NCBI GenBank assembly: GCA_026645375.1
Contig: JAPFFX010000138.1
Coordinates: 1 to 12,150 of the forward strand
DNA from: Citricoccus sp. WCRC_4
Lineage (GTDB): Bacteria > Actinomycetota > Actinomycetes > Actinomycetales > Micrococcaceae
DNA length: 12,150 bases
Direction of reading: 5' to 3'
In this document: one piece after another, positions 1 through 6,548 of the stretch
Layout of the letters: each line of letters begins with the position of its first letter
Position numbering within the stretch: the stretch's first letter is position 1
Made by a program: the position numbers and the translations under genes
The notes under the pieces: model-generated
What the model was told of the DNA's origin: nothing
The model's database searches: none
Seen by the model: only the letters and a program-made list of their open reading frames with translations

Positions 1-81
1 ACCGGGGATCCCACCCTGGAGCCCTCCCCGTTCTTCACCACCCTGCACGGCTACCGGAGGCTCTACGCCCCGGAGGGGTGA
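1..81 (+). CDS. MBL-fold hydrolase, C-terminal 26 codons only (second copy, cut by window start)
   Basis: Frame 1 reads 26 codons ending in TGA at 79-81 and gives the tail TGDPTLEPSPFF...HGYRRLYAPEG. This is the C-terminus of the MBL-fold protein encoded on the opposite strand at 193-1149. Compared with the reverse complement of 193-273, 79 of 81 bases match. The only difference is codon 58-60, AGG (Arg) here against ACC (Thr312) in the complete copy. The two genes therefore converge. The rest of this copy lies left of the window, so it is unknown whether it is intact. It may be a true inverted paralogue, a remnant, or a fold-back assembly artefact, although the sequence differences argue against a simple artefact. 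Confidence 0.75.
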   Translation, partial: TGDPTLEPSPFFTTLHGYRRLYAPEG

Positions 82-192
82 CCGCCTCCCCACGGCACCA
101 GGACCGACGGCACCAGGACCGACGACGACGGCGCCCCACCTCCTCGGAGGTGAGGCGCCGTCGTCGTCGGTCCTGGTGCCGTGGGGAAGCGG
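82..192. terminator. Long bidirectional terminator-like hairpin between two convergent MBL gene copies
   Basis: The whole spacer between the two TGA stops folds on itself. The core is a perfect 15-bp stem (121-135 with 154-168). It is capped by a 7-bp stem (137-143 with 146-152) after one C/A mismatch, and it continues outward through 109-120 with 169-180. The outer part, 82-93 with 181-192, pairs with a single mismatch (86/188) once an extra 15-nt unit at 94-108 is looped out. There is no T tract, as is common for high-GC actinobacterial terminators. It would end transcripts from both directions. The stem is much longer than a normal terminator because it is also the centre of a larger inverted repeat. 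Confidence 0.7.
94..123. repeat. Tandem duplication of a 15-bp unit in one hairpin arm
   Basis: The unit GGCACCAGGACCGAC occurs twice head to tail, at 94-108 and 109-123. The opposite arm (166-180) has one reverse-complement copy. The extra unit interrupts the otherwise near-perfect symmetry of the convergent MBL tails. It looks like a replication-slippage event that hit only one arm. Confidence 0.85.
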
Positions 193-1149
193 TCACCCCT
201 CCGGGGCGTAGAGGGTCCGGTAGCCGTGCAGGGTGGTGAAGAACGGGGAGGGCTCCAGGGTGGGATCCCCGGTGTAGCCGAGTTCCTCGGCCACGGAGGC
301 GAAGGGCGAGTACGGGGAGTCGGTCCCCTGCAGTCCGGATCCTCCCGTGTTGGCGTGCATGCAGCGGCGGGCGGCCGCGCCCACGCGGGCCTCGATGTCC
401 AGGGACTCCTGCAGGGCCTCACGGGCGGTAGCCGCGTCCATGCCGATGTCGAAGGGCACGCCCTCGGTGGTGCGGTAGGGGTGGCCGAGGTACAGCCGTT
501 CGGGGCGGACGGTGTCGCGCAGGTACTCCAGGCTCCTCCGGTAGGCCACGGGGTCCACGTAACCCGGGAAGTGGTTCGCAGCTCCGTGGACCTGGACGGC
601 GTCGCCCACGAAGACGTCGTCCTGGCCGTCCACCACGTAGGCCACCGAGCCGTCCGTGTGGCCGGGGATGTGGTGCACGGAGACGGTCACGTCCCCACCG
701 AGGGAGATCGTCTCTCCGCCGGAGACCGTCAGCGTGGGCTCCATCTCCCCGGAGATGACCTGGGCGGTGGCGGCCAGCTGCCTGGCCTCCCCCTCCGGGT
801 CCTGGATGTACTGCTGGCGGCCGGTGAGGAACTCGTCCACGTGCGCGCGGCGGGACCGCAGGAAGTCGGCGTCGGCCTCGTGGATGACGACCCGGGCCTG
901 GCGGCCGGTCAGCTCCCACAGGGCGTGGGCTCCCCCGAGGTGGTCGATGTGGCCGTGCGTGAGCAGGATCCACCGGACCTCCTCGATGCTGCGGCCCAGC
1001 TTCTCCAGTTCCGGGACCATCCCCTCGGCCGGGGACGTGGCGATCCCGGTGTCCACGATGGCCGGCTCCGGCGCGTCGATGAGGAAGCTGTAGAGGCCGA
1101 AACGCCCCCAGGGCGACACCAGCGGATGGATGGCTACGTTCTGCGTCAT
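193..1149 (-). CDS. MBL-fold metallo-hydrolase
   Basis: The product is 318 aa, cytoplasmic, with no signal peptide. The metallo-beta-lactamase metal-binding signature THGHIDH is at residues 64-70 (His65, His67, Asp69, His70). Further ligands in the expected order are His164 in GHTDGS, Asp183 in VGDAV and His222 in YLGHPYRT, so a di-metal site looks complete. The region after about residue 230 is a helical tail specific to the subgroup. The ATG start is supported by a GAGGA Shine-Dalgarno sequence about 10 nt upstream. Family members hydrolyse thioesters, lactones, phosphoesters and similar bonds, and the substrate here cannot be told. It is divergent from the CocE-like hydrolase, with which it may share a catabolic role (inference). 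A nearly identical gene tail faces it at 1-81. Confidence 0.9.
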   Translation of the reverse strand: MTQNVAIHPLVSPWGRFGLYSFLIDAPEPAIVDTGIATSPAEGMVPELEKLGRSIEEVRWILLTHGHIDHLGGAHALWELTGRQARVVIHEADADFLRSRRAHVDEFLTGRQQYIQDPEGEARQLAATAQVISGEMEPTLTVSGGETISLGGDVTVSVHHIPGHTDGSVAYVVDGQDDVFVGDAVQVHGAANHFPGYVDPVAYRRSLEYLRDTVRPERLYLGHPYRTTEGVPFDIGMDAATAREALQESLDIEARVGAAARRCMHANTGGSGLQGTDSPYSPFASVAEELGYTGDPTLEPSPFFTTLHGYRTLYAPEG

Positions 1150-1323
1150 CGGTCTGTCCTCATCGTGGTCTCGGCGTCCGGAGGATGCGGTCCGGATGAT
1201 GTGCTCCTGTCGCCCCGGACTTTATTATAATAATATGGCTGTGTCACGCGCGGTCGCCCTCTGTCCCGAGGAACCGCCGACGGGGCATCAGGCGCCCGAT
1301 CATTCGCAAGGAGTTGCATACCC
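1150..1323. promoter_or_regulatory. Divergent promoter region between MBL and CocE-like genes
   Basis: This 174-nt spacer feeds both flanking genes. Its middle is strikingly AT-rich (about 1221-1236) in a GC-rich window. It contains a perfect -10 consensus TATAAT on each strand: + strand 1226-1231 and - strand 1229-1224. No convincing -35 lies at the standard distance on either strand, so an activator or another sigma specificity is possible. Towards the MBL gene there is an imperfect direct repeat (GTCCGGAGGATG / GTCCGGATGATG) at roughly 1171-1200. An AAGGAG ribosome-binding site at 1308-1313 lies 10 nt before the ATG of the hydrolase. Confidence 0.6.
1222..1233. promoter_or_regulatory. 12-bp perfect palindrome, candidate operator over both -10 boxes
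   Basis: TTATTATAATAA reads the same on both strands and contains both overlapping -10 hexamers. A repressor bound here would block both divergent promoters at once. The symmetry could also be a by-product of two back-to-back -10 boxes. No regulator gene lies next to it in the window. Confidence 0.5.
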
Positions 1324-3063
1324 ATGACCCAATACACCACGTGGCAGGCCGGGACGGAGACCATCAGGATCGGCAAGGACCTCCGGGTGCCGATGCGTGA
1401 CGGCGTGGAGCTCGTCGCGGACACCTACCAGGGCGTCGACGAGAGGCCGCGCCCGGCCCTCGTGGCCCTGAGCCCCTACGGCAAGGAGCTCCAGGCGCTG
1501 GCCCTGACCACTCCCCCGCAGCAGCGTCCCTCGGTGCTCTGGGACGGCTGCATCGAGGCCGGTGACATCGCCCGCATCGTCCAGGAGGACTACGTCCACG
1601 TCATCGGTGACCTGCGCGGCTCCGGCGGCTCCGGCGGTGACCACATCGGCAACTACAACGCCGGCGGCGTGCCGCTCGGCGAGGACGCCTACGACTTCAT
1701 CGAATGGGTGGCCGAGCAGCCCTGGTGCGACGGCAACGTGGGCATGGTGGGCATCTCCTACTTCGGGTCCATGCAGGTCCTGGCCGCGGCCGAGCGCCCG
1801 CCGCACCTGAAGGCGATCTTCGTCTCCGGTGGCCACTACGACTTCTACGAGACCACCTACCACGGCGGGGTCATGTGGTTCATGCCGCGTGCCGCCCGCG
1901 AGGGCCGCGGCGGTGACTCCGGCTGGGCATTCACCGACCGGACCACGTCCCGCATGCTCGAGCGGCACTCCCCCGAGGAGCTCAAGAGGCTCGTGGACCA
2001 GCGCCTGGCGGACCCTGACGTCGCCAGCTGGCCGAACCTGGTGCACCTGCTGAACTACCCCACGCACCACGAGGCCTGGTTCGACATCGTGATGAACGAA
2101 CTGGACGGCGAGTGGTACGAGGAGCGCAACCCCATCACCCTGGCGCCGAACATCGACATCCCGGTCTACCTGCAGTTGGACCAGGGCCGCGGCTGGACCC
2201 TGGACGGCACCATCGAGCTCTTCCACGCGCTCAAGGGCCCGAAGAAGCTGGACATCGGCTCCTACCCCCCGATGCAGTCGCGCCCGTGGGTCGAGGAACA
2301 CGACAAGATGTTCCGCTGGTACGACTACTGGATCAAGGGCATCGACAACGGCGTCATGGACGAGCCGCCCGTGTCCGTGTTCGTGGAGGGATCCCGCGAG
2401 GTCCTCACCGCGGACCAGTGGCCGCCGAAGGAGATCGAGTACTCCTCGCTCTACCTCAAGCCGCGCCGGAAGCTGACCTACGAGCCCGAGCTGCTCGGCC
2501 CGGAGTACGCACACCCGGACGGCTGGTACCAGCCCCCGATGACCGTGACCGACGAGGTCTCGATGATCCGCTACTCCACCCCGGCCTTCGAGGAGGACAC
2601 GGAGATGATCGGCACCGGCGCCGCCCACATCTTCGCCGAAATCGACCAGCCGGACTCGAACTTCATCCTGCGCCTGTGGGACGTGGCCCCGAACGGCCAG
2701 CGCCAGCTCATCACGACGGGCTACCTGAAGGCCTCGCACCGCGAACTCGACGAGCGGACCACCGAGGGCAACCCGTACCACCCGCACACCCGCACCGAAC
2801 CGGTGGAGCCGGGCAGGATCGAGGAGTACGTGATCCGGCTGTACCCGTTCGCCGCCACCTTCCTGGTGGGCCACAGGCTCCTGGTGGAGCTGTCCACCAA
2901 CGAGCCGATGGTGGATGACGCGAATTCCCTGCTGCCCCCGGACGCCTTCCACCTGCCGGTCGGCCGCCCGGTGACGACCAAGATCTACCGCGACGCGCTG
3001 CACCCGTCCCGGTTGGTCCTGCCGTTCACCCAGAAGGCGAAGGACTCCGCCACGGGGAAGTGA
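1324..3063 (+). CDS. CocE/NonD-family (peptidase S15-like) alpha/beta hydrolase
   Basis: The product is 579 aa, about the usual length for the CocE/X-Pro dipeptidyl-peptidase group of serine esterases and peptidases. An N-terminal alpha/beta-hydrolase domain opens with the typical VPMRDGVELVADTY segment (residues 22-35). RGSGGSGG (98-105) follows, then the nucleophile elbow GISYFGS with Ser145. Asp286 or Asp294 lies in the region of the catalytic acid. The C-terminal third (from about 360) resembles the family's jelly-roll domain and ends with a typical HPSRLVLP segment. The expected catalytic His position is unclear: after KLDIG (308-312) the sequence runs SYPPMQSRPWVEEHD, and the first nearby His is His326. 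There is no signal peptide. AAGGAG lies 10 nt before the ATG. The substrate is unknown; esters or acyl-amides are typical of the family. Confidence 0.88.
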   Translation: MTQYTTWQAGTETIRIGKDLRVPMRDGVELVADTYQGVDERPRPALVALSPYGKELQALALTTPPQQRPSVLWDGCIEAGDIARIVQEDYVHVIGDLRGSGGSGGDHIGNYNAGGVPLGEDAYDFIEWVAEQPWCDGNVGMVGISYFGSMQVLAAAERPPHLKAIFVSGGHYDFYETTYHGGVMWFMPRAAREGRGGDSGWAFTDRTTSRMLERHSPEELKRLVDQRLADPDVASWPNLVHLLNYPTHHEAWFDIVMNELDGEWYEERNPITLAPNIDIPVYLQLDQGRGWTLDGTIELFHALKGPKKLDIGSYPPMQSRPWVEEHDKMFRWYDYWIKGIDNGVMDEPPVSVFVEGSREVLTADQWPPKEIEYSSLYLKPRRKLTYEPELLGPEYAHPDGWYQPPMTVTDEVSMIRYSTPAFEEDTEMIGTGAAHIFAEIDQPDSNFILRLWDVAPNGQRQLITTGYLKASHRELDERTTEGNPYHPHTRTEPVEPGRIEEYVIRLYPFAATFLVGHRLLVELSTNEPMVDDANSLLPPDAFHLPVGRPVTTKIYRDALHPSRLVLPFTQKAKDSATGK

Positions 3064-3137
3064 CACCCCCTCGCGCGGGACGCAGGCCCGTTCGTAGGCT
3101 GGAACCGGACAAGAGCGCCGACAACGTGGGAGGACGC

Positions 3138-3413
3138 ATGGAGGCGGTACACGTGCTGGTGTCCGGCACCGTGCAGGGCGTGGGCTTCCGCGCCACCTGC
3201 CGGCGCGCCGCGGCGTCGGCCGGGGTGACCGGCTGGGTCCGCAACCTCGACGACGGCCGGGTCGAGGCGGTCTTCGCCGGTTCCCCTGCGGCGGTGGAGT
3301 CCATGGTCGGCTGGTGCCGGTCCGGCCCCGGCGCCGCGACGGTCGAGGCGGTACGCGTCGACCGCCTGGAGGCGCCGCCGTCCGACCTCGCCGAGCGATT
3401 CGAGGTCCGCTGA
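3138..3413 (+). CDS. acyP: Acylphosphatase
   Basis: This 91-aa protein has the normal acylphosphatase length. It would hydrolyse carboxyl-phosphate bonds of small acyl phosphates such as acetyl phosphate or 1,3-bisphosphoglycerate in the cytoplasm. The signature SGTVQGVGFR (residues 9-18) carries the phosphate-binding Arg18, and GWVRNLDDGRVEA supplies the catalytic Asn36. The frame is open upstream to a GTG overlapping the preceding stop, but the family begins just before VxxxVSGxVQGVGFR. The ATG at 3138 also has GGGAGGA four nt upstream (3128-3134), so that start was chosen. It follows the CocE-like gene by 74 nt on the same strand. A TAGGCT (3095-3100) could be its own weak -10 box. Confidence 0.93.
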   Translation: MEAVHVLVSGTVQGVGFRATCRRAAASAGVTGWVRNLDDGRVEAVFAGSPAAVESMVGWCRSGPGAATVEAVRVDRLEAPPSDLAERFEVR

Positions 3414-3426
3414 CGCTCTGGCCCTT

Positions 3427-3494
3427 CGTCCGTCATGGTCCAGGGGACATCGCACCCTGCGGACCCGCACGGACGAGTCTCCTGGACCCGGACG
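3427..3494. terminator. Possible convergent terminator (weak)
   Basis: An interrupted inverted repeat lies between the converging acylphosphatase and permease genes. CGTCCG (3427-3432) and GTCCAGG (3438-3444) can pair with CCTGGAC (3481-3487) and CGGACG (3489-3494). The long 36-nt loop makes this weak. A separate 5-bp stem with a 4-nt loop (3527-3531 with 3536-3540) sits closer to the permease stop and may serve that gene. No other content is seen in this 154-nt spacer. Confidence 0.25.
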
Positions 3495-3567
3495 GATGCC
3501 CCACCGCTCCCTCGGCAGCCCACTCCGTCCCCGCAGGGACAGGCGGCGGCGCGCCGGCCTGGGGCGC

Positions 3568-4902
3568 CTACAGGACCATGGCGGCGATGATCCCGCCGAA
3601 GAACAGCGGGATGTTGAAGTGCAGGAAGGTGGGCACGCAGGTGTCCCAGATGTGGTGGTGCTGGCCGTCCACGTTCAGCCCGGAGGTCGGGCCGAGGGTG
3701 CTGTCCGAGGCGGGCGAGCCGGCGTCGCCGATGGCTCCGGCCGCGCCCACCAGGGCGGCGGTGGCCAGCGGGCTGAACCCGACGGCGGCGCACAGCGGCA
3801 CGAAGATCGCCGCCAGGATCGGGACGGTGCCGAAGGACGAGCCGATGCCCATGGTGACCAGCAGGCCGACGACCATCATGACCACCGCCGCCAGCAGCCT
3901 GCTGTCCCCGATCCAACCGGTCGCGGACGTCACGAGCTCGTCCACGGCGCCCGTCTCGGTCAGCACGGACGAGTAGCCCGAGGCCACCAGCATGATGAAC
4001 GCGATCGTGCCCATCATCGTGACGCCGCCGTGGGCGAGCTCGTCGGAGGTGCGCCAGCGCTCGCCGCGGAAGACGAAGATCACGAGGATGCCGCCGAGCG
4101 CGGCGATGACGAGCGAGCCGAAGGCGATCTGGAGCACGAGGGTGACCGCGAGCCCGATCAGCACGACGACGTGCTGGCGCGTCCAGCCCGCGGACCCGGC
4201 CGAGCCCTCCGACCCGTCGTGCGAGGGGCCGAACGCGAAGGCGGCCAGGTCTGGCGCCGCGTCCCGGTACTCCCGGGGCCTGCGGTAGCTGACGAGGACC
4301 GCGATGACCAGGCCGATGAGCATGCTGGCGACCGGGATCGCCATGGCCAGCGAGATCTGACCGAGCTCGACGTCCATGCCGTACTTGGCCATCTCGTCGA
4401 GGATGATGTTCTGGAAGATCAGCCCGAATCCCAGCGGGATCAGCATGTACGGGGCCTTCAGGCCGAAGGTCAGGGCGGTGGCGACGGCCCGGCGGTCCGT
4501 CTTCATCCGGTTGAACACGCTCAGCAGCGGTGGGATGAGGATCGGGATGAAGGCGATGTGGACCGGGACGATGTTCTGCGACAGGCAGGCGAGTCCGGCG
4601 ATCCCGAAGAGGGTCATCGCCCGCCTGCCGGAGATCAGCGGCAGGATCCGGCGGATCAGCTTCCCCGTGATGCCAGAGCGGGCCACCATGACCGACAGGA
4701 TGCCGAGCAGGATGTAGCTCAGCGCGGTCTCCCCCTGGCCGCCGAGCCCGTCGACCAGGATGGTCACCGTCTCATCGGGGGTCAGCCCGGCGAGCAGGCC
4801 GGCGACGAGCGTGGCGATGAGCAGGGCGACGATGACGTTCACGCGGGCCAGGCTCAGTGCGGCGAGCACGAGCACGGACACGACGACGGGATTCAACAGC
4901 AC
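3568..4902 (-). CDS. YuiF/NhaC-like Na+/H+ antiporter-family permease
   Basis: This is a polytopic membrane protein of about 444 aa with roughly 11-13 hydrophobic segments. Recognisable stretches are QNIVPVHIAFIPILIPPLL, LKAPYMLIPLGFGLIFQNIIL, and the C-terminal GDAGSPASDSTLGPTSG followed by a His triplet and DTCVPTFLHFNIP. These are typical of the COG2056 (YuiF-like) family, annotated as Na+/H+ antiporters or, for some members, amino-acid (histidine) permeases. Substrate and ion are not readable here. The start is uncertain. An upstream ATG at 4947 adds 15 polar residues but has no ribosome-binding site. The GTG at 4902 begins the hydrophobic LLNPVVVSVLVL and has GAAGAGG 11 nt upstream (4914-4920). 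A TACACT -10-like box at 4966-4961 (- strand) would leave only a few nt before the ATG, also favouring GTG. It follows the HAAAP transporter on the same strand. Confidence 0.8.
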   Translation of the reverse strand: MLLNPVVVSVLVLAALSLARVNVIVALLIATLVAGLLAGLTPDETVTILVDGLGGQGETALSYILLGILSVMVARSGITGKLIRRILPLISGRRAMTLFGIAGLACLSQNIVPVHIAFIPILIPPLLSVFNRMKTDRRAVATALTFGLKAPYMLIPLGFGLIFQNIILDEMAKYGMDVELGQISLAMAIPVASMLIGLVIAVLVSYRRPREYRDAAPDLAAFAFGPSHDGSEGSAGSAGWTRQHVVVLIGLAVTLVLQIAFGSLVIAALGGILVIFVFRGERWRTSDELAHGGVTMMGTIAFIMLVASGYSSVLTETGAVDELVTSATGWIGDSRLLAAVVMMVVGLLVTMGIGSSFGTVPILAAIFVPLCAAVGFSPLATAALVGAAGAIGDAGSPASDSTLGPTSGLNVDGQHHHIWDTCVPTFLHFNIPLFFGGIIAAMVL

Positions 4903-5031
4903 AGCGGGGACGACCTCTTCGGTGGCGCGGGCGGCGTGATGGCGCATCCGCGCCCCGAAGAGTGTAGCCGCCCTGTGGGTTCTCCCATCCGCAGCACGGT
5001 GCCGTCCCCGGTGGCCGGAGGTCGGCGTGCC

Positions 5032-5052
5032 GCTCAGCCGATCAGGCTGAGC
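5032..5052 (-). terminator. Perfect 8-bp hairpin over the stop codon of the HAAAP transporter
   Basis: GCTCAGCC (5032-5039) and GGCTGAGC (5045-5052) are perfect inverted repeats with a 5-nt loop. The TGA stop (5036-5034 on the - strand) lies inside the stem. There is no T tract. It may attenuate transcription between the two transporter genes or stabilise the 3' end. A full terminator is not certain. Confidence 0.4.
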
Positions 5053-6389
5053 AGGATGCCCCCGACCGCCACGATGCCGGCGATGACCACGAAGACGTTC
5101 GAGATCGCGCCCCGGAACGGTGCCAGGGCGGGGACCTTACGGATGGCGTACATCGGCATCAGGTAGAGCACGGCGGCGATGACCGGCCCGGCCAGCGACT
5201 CGATGAGTCCCAGGATGCTCGGGTTGAGCACGCCGGCGATCCAGGTGCTGGTGATGAGGAACACGCTGATCCCGATCCGCAGTCCGCGGTCGGAGAAGCG
5301 CCGGGACTGCGGGTCCACCATGCCGCGCATGATGCCCTGTGCGCCCTCGAACGCCCCGAGCCAGTGGCCGAAGAAGGAGGAGCCGATGGCCGTGACGGCC
5401 ACCGCCGGTCCGAGCCAGGCGATGATCGGCAGGCCCATGACGTTGGCCAGGTGCGAGAGCACCGGCAGGTTGGCGTCCTTGGCGGCCTGCAGCCCCTCCG
5501 GGCCGAGGGCCAGCACGCAGGACCAGACGAAGCCCATGGTGAAGACCACCAGCAGGATGGAGGTGATGCGCAGGACGGAGGAGGCCTTCTGCACGGAGCC
5601 CGCCCCGTACCGCCGGCGCAGGGACACGGAGAACTGCGAGATCGCCGGGGAGTGGTTGAACGCGAAGACCAGCACGGGGATCATCAGCCACAGGGACATC
5701 GCGAAGTCACCGGCGGCGGGCACGGCCCCGAAGCCCTCGAAGGACCAGGACGGGATGAGCAGCAGGGTGACGCAGAACAGGACCGCGATCAGCGGGTAGA
5801 CCAGCCACTGGGTGACGATCAACATGACGCGCTGCCCGGCCACCATCACGGCGGACATCAGCAGCACGAGCACCCCGGAGAGCAACCAGCGCGGCCACGG
5901 GTCCATGCCCAGCTGGTTGACCATGAGGCTGTCCACGGTGTTGGTGATGCCGACGCCGTAGATGAGCACGATCGGGAAGATCGCCAGGAAGTACAGGATG
6001 GTGACCAGGCGGCCGGCGGTCTCGCCGAAGTAGTCCCGCACCACGCCGGTGATGTCCCGGTCCGCCCGGGGCGAGGCGACCACCATGCGGGACAGCGCCC
6101 GGTGGGAGAAGTAGGTCATCGGCCCGATGATCAGCGTGGCGATGATCAACGGCCACATCCCGCCCAGGCCGGCATTGATCGGCAGGAACAGGACACCGGC
6201 GCCCACGGCGGTGCCGAACAGCCCGATCGTCCAGCTCGAGTCGAAGCGGTTCCAGCCCGGCGCGGCTTCTGCGCCGTCCGGACGGCCCGGGGCCTGGCTC
6301 TCGAGGGTCGGGGCTGCGGCGGGGGCGTGGCCGGCAGGTCCGGCCTCGGTCCCGACGGCGACGGGCCCGGCAGGGCGGTGGGGTTCCAT
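5034..6389 (-). CDS. HAAAP-family amino-acid transporter (SdaC/serine-threonine permease-like)
   Basis: The product is a 451-aa inner-membrane permease of the hydroxy/aromatic amino-acid permease family, in the APC superfamily. After a Pro/Ala-rich cytoplasmic N-terminus of about 45 residues come about 11 membrane segments. The first carries SWTIGLFGTAVGAGVLFLPINAG, the hallmark helix of SdaC-like transporters. FAFNHSPAISQFS and GSSFFGHWLGAFEGAQG are further family segments. The family imports serine, threonine or aromatic residues with H+ or Na+. The glycine riboswitch in its leader suggests glycine or serine as the relevant metabolite (inference). The start is an ATG with GAGGAG (6400-6395) 5 nt upstream. 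The permease at 3568-4902 follows on the same strand and may be co-transcribed. Confidence 0.88.
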   Translation of the reverse strand: MEPHRPAGPVAVGTEAGPAGHAPAAAPTLESQAPGRPDGAEAAPGWNRFDSSWTIGLFGTAVGAGVLFLPINAGLGGMWPLIIATLIIGPMTYFSHRALSRMVVASPRADRDITGVVRDYFGETAGRLVTILYFLAIFPIVLIYGVGITNTVDSLMVNQLGMDPWPRWLLSGVLVLLMSAVMVAGQRVMLIVTQWLVYPLIAVLFCVTLLLIPSWSFEGFGAVPAAGDFAMSLWLMIPVLVFAFNHSPAISQFSVSLRRRYGAGSVQKASSVLRITSILLVVFTMGFVWSCVLALGPEGLQAAKDANLPVLSHLANVMGLPIIAWLGPAVAVTAIGSSFFGHWLGAFEGAQGIMRGMVDPQSRRFSDRGLRIGISVFLITSTWIAGVLNPSILGLIESLAGPVIAAVLYLMPMYAIRKVPALAPFRGAISNVFVVIAGIVAVGGILLSLIG

Positions 6390-6394
6390 GGGTT

Positions 6395-6404
6395 CTCCTC
6401 AGGT
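6395..6404 (-). promoter_or_regulatory. Ribosome-binding region of the HAAAP gene, complementary to aptamer II
   Basis: On the - strand ACCTGAGGAG contains the Shine-Dalgarno GAGGAG. Its ACCTGAG part (6404-6398) is the exact complement of CTCAGGT (6458-6452) in the conserved 3' part of glycine aptamer II. Adding GTCC just upstream of it and GGAC after a 4-nt bulge would lengthen the helix to 11 bp. When the aptamer is unfolded this could mask the ribosome-binding site, predicting a glycine-ON translational switch. No terminator is seen between aptamer and gene. Confidence 0.4.
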
Positions 6405-6438
6405 GGACGTGGGACGGTGGTCCCCGCGTGTCCTCCCC

Positions 6439-6544
6439 GCTCTGTCCATGGACCTGAGAGTTTCGCGCCGTGCCGGCCCGTTGCCGGTCGGCCGCTTGCC
6501 CCGTCGGTGGCCGCGCGTGGGTGTGGCGGCGCTTTCCAGAGGTG
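6439..6544 (-). ncRNA. Glycine riboswitch, aptamer II (gene-proximal)
   Basis: Read on the - strand, this has the conserved glycine-aptamer blocks: CACCGACGGGGCAAGC (core GGGGCAAGC at 6502-6494), then GCGAAACTCTCAGG (6466-6453), then GGACAGAG. A short P1 of 5 bp pairs 6541-6537 with 6444-6440. The core reads GACGG where the usual motif is GAAGG, a small departure. Only about 7 nt separate it from the P1 stem of aptamer I, the typical spacing of tandem glycine riboswitches. It lies 49 nt upstream of the transporter ATG. Confidence 0.9.
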
Positions 6545-6548
6545 CCCA

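Larger units (their letters stand above)
1..273. repeat. Large inverted repeat (about 128-bp arms) spanning MBL gene tails and terminator
   Basis: Left arm 1-143 and right arm 146-273 are reverse complements. The differences are two substitutions in codon 58-60, one at 86/188, one at 136/153, and the 15-bp unit present only on the left. The right arm continues as the intact MBL gene, so the repeat probably extends beyond the left edge of the window. Confidence 0.85.

Noticed and set aside
1300..3066. 588-codon open frame on the - strand opposite the CocE-like gene
   Set aside because: Antisense shadow caused by GC-rich third positions. The product is repetitive Val/Arg/Gly/His with no family motif, and it lies wholly over a recognised gene.
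3060..3137. Upstream GTG start for the acylphosphatase overlapping the hydrolase stop
   Set aside because: It adds 26 Arg/Pro-rich residues not seen in acylphosphatases. The ATG at 3138 has a strong ribosome-binding site.
3546..3558. GGCGCGCC-centred palindrome after the permease stop
   Set aside because: A short GC-only symmetry common in GC-rich genomes; no loop large enough for a hairpin.
3496..5166. 556-codon + strand open frame across both transporter genes
   Set aside because: It covers two genes and their spacer, is extremely rich in Asp, Gly, His and Arg, and shows no motif. It is a compositional shadow.
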